A stretch of DNA of 60,375 bases, from NCBI GenBank assembly GCA_041178325.1, contig JBEGVN010000086.1:1-60375 (forward strand), given 5' to 3'. Below, one piece after another: positions 32,950 through 40,879 of this stretch. Every line of letters begins with the position of its first letter. Positions within the stretch are counted from its first letter, which is position 1. Under the pieces are notes generated by a model. The model saw only the letters and a list, made by a program, of their open reading frames with translations, was not told the origin of the DNA and searched no databases. Position numbers and translations under genes: made by a program. This stretch comes from UBA6136 sp041178325. Lineage in GTDB: Bacteria > Pseudomonadota > Gammaproteobacteria > Methylococcales > Methylococcaceae.

Positions 32950-33747
32950 ATGACCCAGACTAGCGCCCAGATCCATCCCACTGCCGTCGTTTCTCCTGAC
33001 GTCGAACTCGGCGAGGGCGTCAGCATCGGACCCTTTGCAGTCGTTGAGGGACCGGGACGCATTGGGGAAGGGACGGTGATAGCGTCGCACGTCCTGATTC
33101 GCCCCTATGTCTATATGGGTAAAAATAACCACGTGCATCCTCAGGCGGTACTGGGTGGGCTACCACAGGACCTGGGCTTTGATCCTGCAACGGTGACTCG
33201 TCTCGATATCGGCGATGGCAACACCTTCCGGGAAGGCGTCACGATCAGTCGAGGGACAAAAGAGGGGATGGCTACCGTCGTAGGTTCGGGCAACTATTTC
33301 ATGAACAACACCCATTTTGGCCATGATGGGATCATGGGGGATGGCAACATTCTGGCCAGCGGAGCGACGCTCGGCGGTCATTGTGAGGTGGGTGATCGCG
33401 TGTTCTTTGGCGGTGGGGTCATGGTTCATCAGTTTTGCCGAATCGGAAGTTTTGCCATCCTTCAGGGACTGGCCGGGATTAACAAGGACTCTTTGCCCTT
33501 CGCGATGGTCGGCGGGAGGCCAGGCAAACACTATCGGCTCAATTTGGTGGGCATGCGTCGTGCCGGAATCGATGGCGATCGTCTCAAGGCCGTTTCAAAG
33601 GCCTTTCGCAGGCTCAAGGCACGGGAGACCTTGGATGATCTCCCTGACACACCCGAACTGCAATACCTGAGAGACTGGTTGGCCAAAGGCTCAAAGCGCG
33701 GTGGAATCCTCGGATTCATTGAAGCCAGCAGCCGCGAGGCCAGCTAG
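32950..33747 (+). CDS. lpxA: UDP-N-acetylglucosamine-type acyltransferase LpxA, probably using the 3-amino sugar
   Basis: A 265-residue left-handed beta-helix acyltransferase that puts a hydroxyacyl chain on the UDP-sugar, the first lipid A step. Hexapeptide repeats run from IHPTAVVSPDVELGEG to about residue 185; the catalytic histidine lies in NNTHFGHDGIMGDGN; VHQFCRIGSFAILQG is typical. The C-terminal sugar-binding segment reads LNLVGMRRAGI where Escherichia coli has NIEGLKRRGF. The next two genes look like gnnA and gnnB, so by context the substrate is likely UDP-GlcNAc3N. lpxD and fabZ, its usual neighbours, are absent. Confidence 0.9.
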   Translation: MTQTSAQIHPTAVVSPDVELGEGVSIGPFAVVEGPGRIGEGTVIASHVLIRPYVYMGKNNHVHPQAVLGGLPQDLGFDPATVTRLDIGDGNTFREGVTISRGTKEGMATVVGSGNYFMNNTHFGHDGIMGDGNILASGATLGGHCEVGDRVFFGGGVMVHQFCRIGSFAILQGLAGINKDSLPFAMVGGRPGKHYRLNLVGMRRAGIDGDRLKAVSKAFRRLKARETLDDLPDTPELQYLRDWLAKGSKRGGILGFIEASSREAS

Positions 33748-33790
33748 TTTTTACCCTATCAAGACCAGCGAAAAGAGAGAGGCATCAGTT

Positions 33791-34732
33791 TTGGGTAAAA
33801 AGATCACCTGTGCGGTCATCGGAACCGGTTACCTTGGAAAGTTTCACGCTGAGAAGTATGCAGCGCTTGATAATTGTGAATTGGTTGCGGTCGTGGACAC
33901 CGATGCGGACGCTGCGGCTCGGGTGGCCGAAAAGGTTGGCAGTCGGCCACTGACCGATTACCGTCAGCTTTTGGGAAAAGTCGATGCAGTCAGCATCGTC
34001 GTTCCGACCAGTTATCACTATCAGGTTGCCAAGGATTTTTTAACGGCGGGTTCTCATGTTTTGGTCGAGAAGCCGATTACGGTAACTGTTGAGGAAGCGG
34101 ATGAATTGATTGCGCTCGCCAAGGCCAATGACCGAAAGTTGATGGTGGGGCACCTTGAGCGTTTCAATGCCGCGATCTTGGGCCTTGATCTGGTGCGAGA
34201 GAAACCCCTTTTCATCGAGTCGCACCGTCTCGCGCCGTTCAATCCCAGAGCGAATGATGTCAGCGTTGTTCTCGATCTGATGATCCATGACATCGACATC
34301 ATCCTTGATCTTGTGGATTCAGAGGTCGAGCGCATTGATGCCAAGGGTGTGACCGTCTTGACCTCGGATACCGATATCGCCAATGCCCGACTGACGTTTC
34401 GCAACGGCTGCGTTGCCAATGTGACTGCGAGCCGTGCCAGCCTCAAAGTCGAGCGAAAGATGCGCATGTTCATGCCAAACCGCTATATCTCCGTCGATTT
34501 CCAGAATCGTGTCCTGGCTGAATACCGGAAGGGTGAAAAGGAAATGTTTCCGGGAATCCCGGAAATCTTGAGTGAGGAGTCGACCTTTGAGAATGGCGAT
34601 GCCCTGATGGAGGAGATCCGTCATTTTGTCGGCTGCATCGAGACTGGGCGTGAACCTCTGGTTTCCGGGAGCGCGGGTCGTCGCGCCTTGGCAACCGCGA
34701 TTGAAATTACCCGTCTGCTGCAGCAGGCCTGA
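33791..34732 (+). CDS. gnnA: Gfo/Idh/MocA-family oxidoreductase, likely GnnA (UDP-GlcNAc 3-dehydrogenase)
   Basis: A 313-residue NAD-dependent sugar dehydrogenase. The Rossmann motif is CAVIGTGYLGKFHAEKYAAL; the substrate motif EKP is in HVLVEKPITVTVEEADEL; and LDLMIHDIDIILDLV carries the catalytic-histidine region. Placed between lpxA and a DegT aminotransferase, it matches gnnA of Acidithiobacillus ferrooxidans, whose product oxidises C3 of UDP-GlcNAc. TTG 33791 with GAGAGAGG 8 bases upstream is the best start; the open frame extends back into lpxA. The general family is certain; the substrate is inferred from context. Confidence 0.82.
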   Translation: MGKKITCAVIGTGYLGKFHAEKYAALDNCELVAVVDTDADAAARVAEKVGSRPLTDYRQLLGKVDAVSIVVPTSYHYQVAKDFLTAGSHVLVEKPITVTVEEADELIALAKANDRKLMVGHLERFNAAILGLDLVREKPLFIESHRLAPFNPRANDVSVVLDLMIHDIDIILDLVDSEVERIDAKGVTVLTSDTDIANARLTFRNGCVANVTASRASLKVERKMRMFMPNRYISVDFQNRVLAEYRKGEKEMFPGIPEILSEESTFENGDALMEEIRHFVGCIETGREPLVSGSAGRRALATAIEITRLLQQA

Positions 34733-34766
34733 ATTTTTTAACGAAGACAAGTAAGGAAGTAGTGAC

Positions 34767-35864
34767 ATGATCCCCATGGTTGACCTCAGGACCCAATACC
34801 ATCGATTGAAAGACGAGATCGATCAGGCGCTAGCTGACGTCCTTGAGAGCACGGCCTTCATCCTGGGGCCAAATGTTCGCGCCTTCGAGGAAGAATCAGC
34901 CACCTATCTTGGCGTTCGCCATGCGATTGCCTGTGCATCGGGAACAGACGCCCTGCATCTGGCACTTCTCGCCTCTGGTGTGGGTCCCGGGGATGAGGTT
35001 ATTACTTCAGCCTTCACCTTCATCGCAACGGCTGAGGCCATCCGTTATGTTGGTGCCACTCCTGTTTTCGTCGATGTGGATCCCAAGACCTACAATCTGG
35101 ATCCCAACAAAGTGGCACAGGCCATCACGGCGAAGACCAAGGCGATCATGCCGGTCCACCTGTTTGGTCAGCCAGCCGACCTTCATCGCCTTTCCGCCCT
35201 CTGCGAATCGCGCGGCCTTCTTTTGATCGAAGATTGTGCGCAGTCCTTTGGTGCAAGCCTTGGGGGACGTCAGACCGGTAGCATTGGGATCAGTGCGGGT
35301 TACAGCTTCTTTCCGAGTAAGAACCTTGGCGCCTACGGCGATGGCGGCCTGGTCGTGACCTCTTCCGATGAGGTTGCAGCAAAGGTACGCATGCTAAGAA
35401 ACCACGGCTCGGAGGTGCGTTATTACCATGACGCTATAGGCTACAACAGCCGCCTCGATGAAATGCAGGCGGCGATCCTCCGGGTCAAGCTGCGTCATAT
35501 CGACGAATTCAATCAGGAGCGCCGTCGCGTGGCTCACCGCTACTCAGAGCAGCTTGCGGGCCTTCCCATCGTGACCCCACACGAGGATGGGCTTGGCGTG
35601 CATGTGTATCACCAGTACACGCTCCTTTCCGATCAGAGGGATCAGATCATGAAAGCGCTTCAGGATGAAAACATCAGTTGCGCAATCTATTATCCGGTCC
35701 CCTTGCATCAGCAGAATGTGTTCAAGCCCGACTGTCAGGGGGTCTCCTTGCCTGTGACCGAGGCGCTTGCCGGGCGTTGTTTCTCTCTCCCGATTTATCC
35801 CGAGCTCACGAACTCGGATATCGATCGGATCGTTGCAGTCATCAAAAAGGCCATCAATGGCTGA
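34767..35864 (+). CDS. gnnB: DegT/DnrJ/EryC1 aminotransferase, likely GnnB (UDP-3-keto-GlcNAc transaminase)
   Basis: A 365-residue pyridoxal-phosphate sugar aminotransferase. It starts MIPMVDLRTQYHRLKDEI; ACASGTDALHLALLASGVGP binds the cofactor phosphate; LLIEDCAQSFGASLGGR has the aspartate and glutamine; the Schiff-base lysine is in SFFPSKNLGAYGDGG. With GnnA it would turn UDP-GlcNAc into UDP-GlcNAc3N by placing an amine on C3. It overlaps lpxB by 8 bases. Family assignment is firm; the exact sugar is inferred from the lpx neighbours. Confidence 0.82.
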   Translation: MIPMVDLRTQYHRLKDEIDQALADVLESTAFILGPNVRAFEEESATYLGVRHAIACASGTDALHLALLASGVGPGDEVITSAFTFIATAEAIRYVGATPVFVDVDPKTYNLDPNKVAQAITAKTKAIMPVHLFGQPADLHRLSALCESRGLLLIEDCAQSFGASLGGRQTGSIGISAGYSFFPSKNLGAYGDGGLVVTSSDEVAAKVRMLRNHGSEVRYYHDAIGYNSRLDEMQAAILRVKLRHIDEFNQERRRVAHRYSEQLAGLPIVTPHEDGLGVHVYHQYTLLSDQRDQIMKALQDENISCAIYYPVPLHQQNVFKPDCQGVSLPVTEALAGRCFSLPIYPELTNSDIDRIVAVIKKAING

Positions 35865-37014
35865 GAGAGCTCCGCTGGTGATGCTGTCCGCCGGGGAGGC
35901 CTCGGGGGATCAGCACGCGGCGAGTCTCTTCCGCGAACTCAAGGCCCTGATTCCGGGAGTACGGGGGCTCGGTATGGGGGGTGCGGCGATGAAAGAAGCC
36001 GGCATCGATATCCGTTTTGACTCGAGCGGTATCGGCGTGATCGGGCTGGCCGAGATTGCAAGACATTACGGCGAGATCCGCGGCGCTCTGAATCTTATGC
36101 GAACGCTGGCACGCGAGCAGCGCCCCGATCTCTTGATCTGCGTCGATTACAAAGAATTCAATTTTCGTTTGGCGAAGGCCGCGAAAGCATTGGGTATCAA
36201 GGTTTTGTTTTATGTCAGCCCACAGGTCTGGGCCTGGCGACAGGGGCGGGTCAAGACCTACGGCCGGATCATCGACCACATGGCGGTCATTTTTCCATTC
36301 GAACTGCCTTTCTATGAGGCACATGGCGTCCCTGCTACTTATGTCGGGCATCCTTTGGCCGGAAAAGTAAAAGCGACTGAGTCTTCCAATGTCGTTCGCG
36401 CGCGGCTGGGGTTTCCGAATCCAAAGGCGCCCCTGATTGGCATCCTTCCGGGGAGTCGGAGCAACGAATTGGCCCGACTATTGCCGACCCTGTTGGGTGC
36501 AGCTGCACAATTGAAGGCGACGCACCCGGATGCGAATTTCGTCGTCTTCAAGGCCCCAACGCTGGATCGTGAAGCGCTGATTCAGGCGGGAACCCATCAA
36601 GGACTCGCCCTGACGATCATGGAGGGACAGGATTATGACGTCCTTCAAAGCTGTGATGCGGTGATGACGGTCTCCGGCACTGCTACCCTTGAGGTGGCCC
36701 TTCTCGGGGTACCGATGGTGATCGTCTATCGACTGGCCGCACTCAGTTATTGGATCGGACGCCTCTTGATCAAGGTGCCCTATATTGGACTTCCGAATAT
36801 CCTTCGGGGTAAGGGCGTGGTGCGGGAATTCATCCAGGATGAGGCTACGCCTGACAACATCGCGGCTGAGATGCGACGTATTCTGGACGATCAGGTCTAT
36901 CGGGACGAAATGCGCGAAGAGTTGGTGCAAGTCAGAGAAACCTTGGGCCATCTTGAGGGCTCGGTGGAGTTGGCGCGGCTTGCAGCGAGGATGCTCGAAG
37001 GGGCTTCGGCGTGA
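35857..37014 (+). CDS. lpxB: Lipid A disaccharide synthase
   Basis: A 385-residue GT19 glycosyltransferase that joins UDP-diacyl-glucosamine to lipid X at the inner membrane. Motifs: MLSAGEASGDQHAASLFREL, FDSSGIGVIGLAEIARHYGE, CVDYKEFNFRLAKAA, FYVSPQVWAWRQGRVKT, LPGSRSNELARLLP and VSGTATLEVALLGVPMVIVYR. ATG 35857 sits inside the end of gnnB. In the four-gene lpxA-gnnA-gnnB-lpxB run it would act on substrates carrying amide-linked chains. Its stop overlaps the next gene as GTGA. Confidence 0.97.
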   Translation: MAERAPLVMLSAGEASGDQHAASLFRELKALIPGVRGLGMGGAAMKEAGIDIRFDSSGIGVIGLAEIARHYGEIRGALNLMRTLAREQRPDLLICVDYKEFNFRLAKAAKALGIKVLFYVSPQVWAWRQGRVKTYGRIIDHMAVIFPFELPFYEAHGVPATYVGHPLAGKVKATESSNVVRARLGFPNPKAPLIGILPGSRSNELARLLPTLLGAAAQLKATHPDANFVVFKAPTLDREALIQAGTHQGLALTIMEGQDYDVLQSCDAVMTVSGTATLEVALLGVPMVIVYRLAALSYWIGRLLIKVPYIGLPNILRGKGVVREFIQDEATPDNIAAEMRRILDDQVYRDEMREELVQVRETLGHLEGSVELARLAARMLEGASA

Positions 37015-37508
37015 GTCGAGCCTTCGTCAAGGAGGGCGATGGCGAGGAGGCAACGCCAGCGCTCAGAGTCCCTAGCACGGAGGTCAACTACGTGACGCCG
37101 CGAGGCCTTGAAATGCTGAGGCAAGAGGTCAAGGCACTCAGGATGCTTCGCGATCAGCATCAGGGTCAGGATGACCTGAATTCCCACTCCTTGGTCCGGG
37201 AGGCCGAGCGAGATCTTGTCTACTTCCTCGAACGGCTTCGAACCGCCGTTCTCGTAGAGGCCTCCCCCAACCCTAAGGGTCAGGTGCGTTTTGGCTCAAC
37301 CGTGCGTGCGGTCGATGAAACAGGGAGTGTCTACGATGTCGTCCTGGTCGGCGAGGATGAAGCTGATGTTCAAAAGGGTCTGATCAGCTACGTCTCGCCA
37401 CTGGCCAAAGCCCTGCTCAAGTCACGGGTGGGTGATGAGGTTCTCTGGAAACGTCCACTGGGCGAAGTCCATCTTGAGATCCTCTCGGTGGATGGGGTCT
37501 CAGCTTGA
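37011..37508 (+). CDS. GreA/GreB-family factor with an altered coiled-coil tip
   Basis: A 165-residue relative of the Gre transcript-cleavage factors, which rescue backtracked RNA polymerase. An N-terminal extension is followed by the coiled coil (VTPRGLEMLRQEVKALR ... REAERDLVYFLERLRTA) and a C-terminal FKBP-like domain with GQVRFGSTVRAVDETG, VLVGEDEADVQKGLISYVSP and KALLKSRVGDEVLWKRP. GreB's tip SLGDRSENADY, whose D and E position magnesium, has no match: by hand alignment those two positions read V and A. It may therefore bind polymerase without cleavage. It starts at GTG overlapping lpxB by 4 bases. Confidence 0.75.
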   Translation: MSRAFVKEGDGEEATPALRVPSTEVNYVTPRGLEMLRQEVKALRMLRDQHQGQDDLNSHSLVREAERDLVYFLERLRTAVLVEASPNPKGQVRFGSTVRAVDETGSVYDVVLVGEDEADVQKGLISYVSPLAKALLKSRVGDEVLWKRPLGEVHLEILSVDGVSA

Positions 37509-38227
37509 GTTCTGGCGACTTTCCTGCCCTGACCATTCGCCAGAGTCCCAAGGCCCGGCGCCTTCGGATTGTCGTTCGGCCGGAAGCCGTCGAACTCGTC
37601 ATTCCCAAAGGGGGTAGTGAACGCGAAGCTCTCCGTTTCCTCGAGCAGCACAAGCCTTGGGTTCTCTCTAAGCTCGAGGAAGTGCGAAGGCGCATGGGCG
37701 CCATCCCCCAAAAGCCGACCCTGATCGCACCGGATGGCACCATTCCGTTCCAGGGTTTAGCGGTGAGGGCGGAAGAGGTCAAGGCTCATGGCAAGCGGTT
37801 CATGGTTCGGTTTAACGAGCAAACGGGCTTTGAATTTCATCTTCCAGAGGGCTTGTCGCCATCCGAAGATCTGCTGAAGGCGGGCCTTTTTGCAGCGGTA
37901 AAGCCCTGGCTTGATGCGACAGTTCGTCGGCATATCGAAGCGTTGGTGAGTCTGGAGGCGCTCGATCCCCGAATGATACGGATCAAGCGGATGCGATCCC
38001 GCTGGGGAAGCTGTGGCCCTCAAGGTGACATCAATCTGAACTGGATTCTGGCCTTTATGCCGCCCGAAATTCTGGAGTACGTGGTTTTCCACGAATTGTG
38101 TCATCTTCGACATCGAAATCATTCAGAGGCTTTCTGGTCTCTGGTCGCAACCCGAATTCCGGATTGGCGCCGTCGGCGGGACTGGCTCAAAAGGGAGGGC
38201 GGTTACTGGATCGCCCGGTTTGGTTGA
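37505..38227 (+). CDS. YgjP-like (DUF45/M48-type) metal-dependent hydrolase
   Basis: A 240-residue protein of the YgjP/UPF0758-like SprT-type metallopeptidase group. It starts with a basic beta segment (LTIRQSPKARRLRIVVRPEA), then has RMRSRWGSCGPQGDINLNW and the zinc motif EYVVFHELCHLRHRNHSEAFW, which carries HExxH-type residues (HELCH) and a downstream histidine. The substrate of this family is not established. The TTG start overlaps the stop of the Gre-like gene (TTGA), so the two are probably translated together. Confidence 0.85.
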   Translation: MSSGDFPALTIRQSPKARRLRIVVRPEAVELVIPKGGSEREALRFLEQHKPWVLSKLEEVRRRMGAIPQKPTLIAPDGTIPFQGLAVRAEEVKAHGKRFMVRFNEQTGFEFHLPEGLSPSEDLLKAGLFAAVKPWLDATVRRHIEALVSLEALDPRMIRIKRMRSRWGSCGPQGDINLNWILAFMPPEILEYVVFHELCHLRHRNHSEAFWSLVATRIPDWRRRRDWLKREGGYWIARFG

Positions 38228-38240
38228 GGAGAGTTTGGCA

Positions 38241-38726
38241 ATGGTAAGGATTTTTTTCTCATGGGGTTTGCCGATCCTTCTGGTTCTGCTGATTCAGTCT
38301 GTGGCGTCGCGTGGGCTTTTAACCGATGTGGTCGCGCCGGAGATTTCGGGGTCGTTGATTGAGGGGGCTGCGTACCCGGGCCTTGAAGCCGAAGAGAAGC
38401 CGGTTCTGGTCTATTTTTGGGCAAGCTGGTGCGGGATTTGTAAAGCCATGCAGGGCAGTATCAGCCGTGTCGCTCAGGATCACCGGGTTATCAGCGTGGC
38501 GCTTCGCTCGGGAAATGCCAGTGATATTCGAGGCTACATGGAGGCGCAAGGCTTTCACCTGCCGACGGTCGCCGATGAGGAGGGAAAACAGGGGGAAGCA
38601 TTTGGCGTCCGGGGTGTTCCGGCGCTTTTTTTCATCGATCGAAGCGGTCGCATTCGGACCGCAACGACAGGATTTACCAGCGAGCCGGGGATTCGTTTTC
38701 GGCTCTGGTGGTTGGCGCGATCCTAG
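38241..38726 (+). CDS. TlpA/ScsD-like membrane-anchored thioredoxin
   Basis: A 161-residue protein with one N-terminal hydrophobic helix (IFFSWGLPILLVLLIQSVAS) and a periplasmic thioredoxin domain with active site FWASWCGICKAMQ and cis-proline in VRGVPALFFIDRSG. It resembles protein-disulfide oxidoreductases of the TlpA/ScsD type that reduce or protect exported thiols; the partner is unknown. I start at ATG 38241, with GAGGAG upstream, and not at TTG 38220 inside the previous gene. Its stop codon overlaps the stop of the convergent ATPase gene. Confidence 0.85.
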   Translation: MVRIFFSWGLPILLVLLIQSVASRGLLTDVVAPEISGSLIEGAAYPGLEAEEKPVLVYFWASWCGICKAMQGSISRVAQDHRVISVALRSGNASDIRGYMEAQGFHLPTVADEEGKQGEAFGVRGVPALFFIDRSGRIRTATTGFTSEPGIRFRLWWLARS

Positions 38727-40024
38727 TAGCCTTCCTTTTCGATCAGATAGCGTTGTACCGCAGACTCATAGACCTCGGTTGAGATCTTGACCCCGTAGAT
38801 CACAGTCTGGCAGTGTTCCTCGAGAATGATGCTGAGGAGCCTGAAGGCGTTTCTGGGTGTCAGCTGACGCACAATGAAGTTGGCCTTGCTTTCACCTTCA
38901 TCCTCAAAAAGATCGGCAAGATGTATTGGAGCGCTGCCGGGCTTTCTGCCAACATTCATCCGTTTTTCGATCAGGCGAATCATGTTGTCCGGAGACCAGT
39001 TGATCGAGGAGATGGTCTTGATGCGGTCGCTGCGATAGTACTTCTTGAGGTCATGCAGTTCATAGGGCAGGAACAGGATGATGCCAAGATGATCGATCTG
39101 GAACAGCTGATCATTCAGGATCGGCGTGACCAGTTCGCGCATTTTCTCAGGGTCGCCCTTGATGCTGACCGGTTCGTCGACGCGGTCCACAAGCAGGTAC
39201 ACGCCGGCAAGCCCGAAATAGCGCACGAGATCCATGAAGTTTCGCAGCAGCGCAAAACGGTTCTCGGTATTGTGGGGAATGCCGTGGAATTCAAAAAGGC
39301 CGACACCGATTTCCTTTATCGCCTTGGTCATGCCCTCAAGCGAAATCGTGACCCCACGGAGGTGTCGATAGATATCCGCAGCCAGGAATTTGGCCTGCTT
39401 GGTCAGGAAGAACGGGAGCTTGCGCTCATAACCGGTCAGGTCGATCAAGCGACGGAGGGTAGCAATCTTGCTCGAAAGGTCATTGGTCGCGTAGTAGAGC
39501 GCAATTAACAGAAGGAATTTTTCGGCAATTTCGGGATTGCTCTTCAGCAGATCTTCCCGTGGCGTATTCACCACGGTGCGGTAGAGTTCCTCAATGCCCA
39601 GCTTGAGGATGTGATCCAGATGGTCGTCGAGGGTGATGCGGCTCTCTGCCCTTGGCAGAGGGATCTCCTTCTTGCCTTTGAGGAAACGGGTTATGGCTGA
39701 ACGATCTGATGCGTACTCGAGCGGCAGGCTCCGGGGCCGTTGAACTTCAGAGATCAGTTCGTTGTATTCGGTGTAGGCGATGACCAGAACCTGGTCCCGA
39801 TAATCATTGAGGTAGCGCTCGGTATCGATACGCATCGAAGACTTTCCCGCTCCCCGGATGGCGAAGATGACGTAGGGGGTAGGCTTGTCGATATGGAGCA
39901 GCACAGACCTCAGCGAGGTGTTTTCCACCATCGAGGACTGAAGGTAGGGATCGCGGTCGGCGTCGAAGATGACGAAGGGGTTATGGTCGAACTGCCAGAC
40001 CTGCAGCCACTCTTTGATTTCCAT
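38723..40024 (-). CDS. Uncharacterised ORC/CDC6-like P-loop ATPase
   Basis: A 433-residue protein with an N-terminal FDHNPFVIFDADRDPYLQSS region, Walker A FAIRGAGKSSMRI (about 54-66) and Walker B AGVYLLVDRVDEP (about 275-287), followed by a possible sensor segment IILFLPYELHDLKK and a helical C-terminus with RQLTPRNAFRLLSI. This resembles bacterial ORC/CDC6-like or Sll1717-type AAA ATPases, which are often found in accessory or defence loci; I am not sure of the exact family. There are no nuclease or membrane motifs. It is transcribed away from a small membrane protein, the likely partner. Confidence 0.8.
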   Translation of the reverse strand: MEIKEWLQVWQFDHNPFVIFDADRDPYLQSSMVENTSLRSVLLHIDKPTPYVIFAIRGAGKSSMRIDTERYLNDYRDQVLVIAYTEYNELISEVQRPRSLPLEYASDRSAITRFLKGKKEIPLPRAESRITLDDHLDHILKLGIEELYRTVVNTPREDLLKSNPEIAEKFLLLIALYYATNDLSSKIATLRRLIDLTGYERKLPFFLTKQAKFLAADIYRHLRGVTISLEGMTKAIKEIGVGLFEFHGIPHNTENRFALLRNFMDLVRYFGLAGVYLLVDRVDEPVSIKGDPEKMRELVTPILNDQLFQIDHLGIILFLPYELHDLKKYYRSDRIKTISSINWSPDNMIRLIEKRMNVGRKPGSAPIHLADLFEDEGESKANFIVRQLTPRNAFRLLSIILEEHCQTVIYGVKISTEVYESAVQRYLIEKEGY

Positions 40025-40166
40025 GAAGGTCCCGGTGCGTTTGGGTGCGGGGGGCTATGGGCTAGCGCCTCGGCGGTTGGAGCAATTTCCTTTATTTTTT
40101 TGCTGGGGCCTTGGAAAGGATTCCATGCCGACCCATGAGTTATTGCCTTCATTACGGCGGCGCCAA

Positions 40167-40175
40167 ATATACCAT
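40167..40175 (-). promoter_or_regulatory. Candidate promoter for the ATPase gene
   Basis: On the minus strand TGGTATATT is a TGn-extended -10 (TATATT). TTGTGA lies upstream but only 13 bases away. Transcription would start near 40160, giving a leader of about 135 bases. The intergenic region 40025-40302 holds nothing else I can support apart from the opposing promoter. Confidence 0.4.
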
Positions 40176-40260
40176 ACCTGACCGTCACAAGTCCGCGTCT
40201 GAGATAGGCATGCGGGTTTTTTGCCGCGTAGGCAAGCGGACGGGCACTTTCTCGCTTGGC

Positions 40261-40287
40261 TTGTGTCTACCGGAGAAGACCGATAAT
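40261..40287 (+). promoter_or_regulatory. Candidate promoter for the small membrane protein
   Basis: TTGTGT (40261-40266) and GATAAT (40282-40287) are 15 bases apart; TTGGCT at 40256 is an alternative -35. The start would be near 40294, which argues against coding starts upstream of that point. Confidence 0.35.
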
Positions 40288-40302
40288 CTTTGGGGTTTTA
40301 TT

Positions 40303-40836
40303 GTGGCGCTTTTCTCTTCGTTCATGCGTGATCCAGATCTGAAAAAAGATGTCGGCCCTGATCCGGGGAGAAACGACGACGAAGAATTTATCGAAGCCAG
40401 CTGGAAGCCTTTCTATTGGTTCCTCGGAAGCTTTGTCGCCATGTTCGTTCTCGGCGAACTCCTCATCGATTTCGGGCTGCATTTCTTCGAGTTTCTCTTT
40501 GAAGTCCTGGAAAAAATCTGGCTGGTCCTGATCGAGGCCCCCGAGGAATGGCTTGAAGATCAGCTGGCAGACTATCTCAAGCAACATTTTCCACACGAAG
40601 CCGAACGCTACTCCGAAATTGCAACGGCTTTAGGTTTGACGCCACTCAAGCTGTTCTTGCTGCTTGTGCTCGGTCGCTATGGTTTGCGCAGGCTGCGTGA
40701 TGAATATTGGCCACGTCTTTGCCGCTGGTTCCGAATTCGGGTCAAGCAGGTTCATCTGGCCTGGGATGCCCTGACTCTCGTCCAAAAGATTATTTCGGGC
40801 GCAGTCTTTATCGTGCTGCTTGTTATCCTGATCTGA
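40303..40836 (+). CDS. Uncharacterised small integral membrane protein, divergent partner of the ATPase
   Basis: A 177-residue protein. After an acidic N-terminus (DPDLKKDVGPDPGRNDDEEF) come hydrophobic segments: FYWFLGSFVAMFVLGELLI, FFEFLFEVLEKIWLVLI, LKLFLLLVLGRYGL and a C-terminal anchor IISGAVFIVLLVILI. An amphipathic, acidic stretch (EAPEEWLEDQLADYLKQHF) separates the second and third. No family is recognised. The start is uncertain: GTG 40303 fits the candidate promoter; ATG 40210 and ATG 40324 are alternatives. It sits divergent from the ATPase gene, so shared function is possible but unproven. Confidence 0.65.
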   Translation: MALFSSFMRDPDLKKDVGPDPGRNDDEEFIEASWKPFYWFLGSFVAMFVLGELLIDFGLHFFEFLFEVLEKIWLVLIEAPEEWLEDQLADYLKQHFPHEAERYSEIATALGLTPLKLFLLLVLGRYGLRRLRDEYWPRLCRWFRIRVKQVHLAWDALTLVQKIISGAVFIVLLVILI

Positions 40837-40879
40837 GGTCAAACGCCTCAGATCTCCAGTTTTTCGGAGTTCTTAATTC

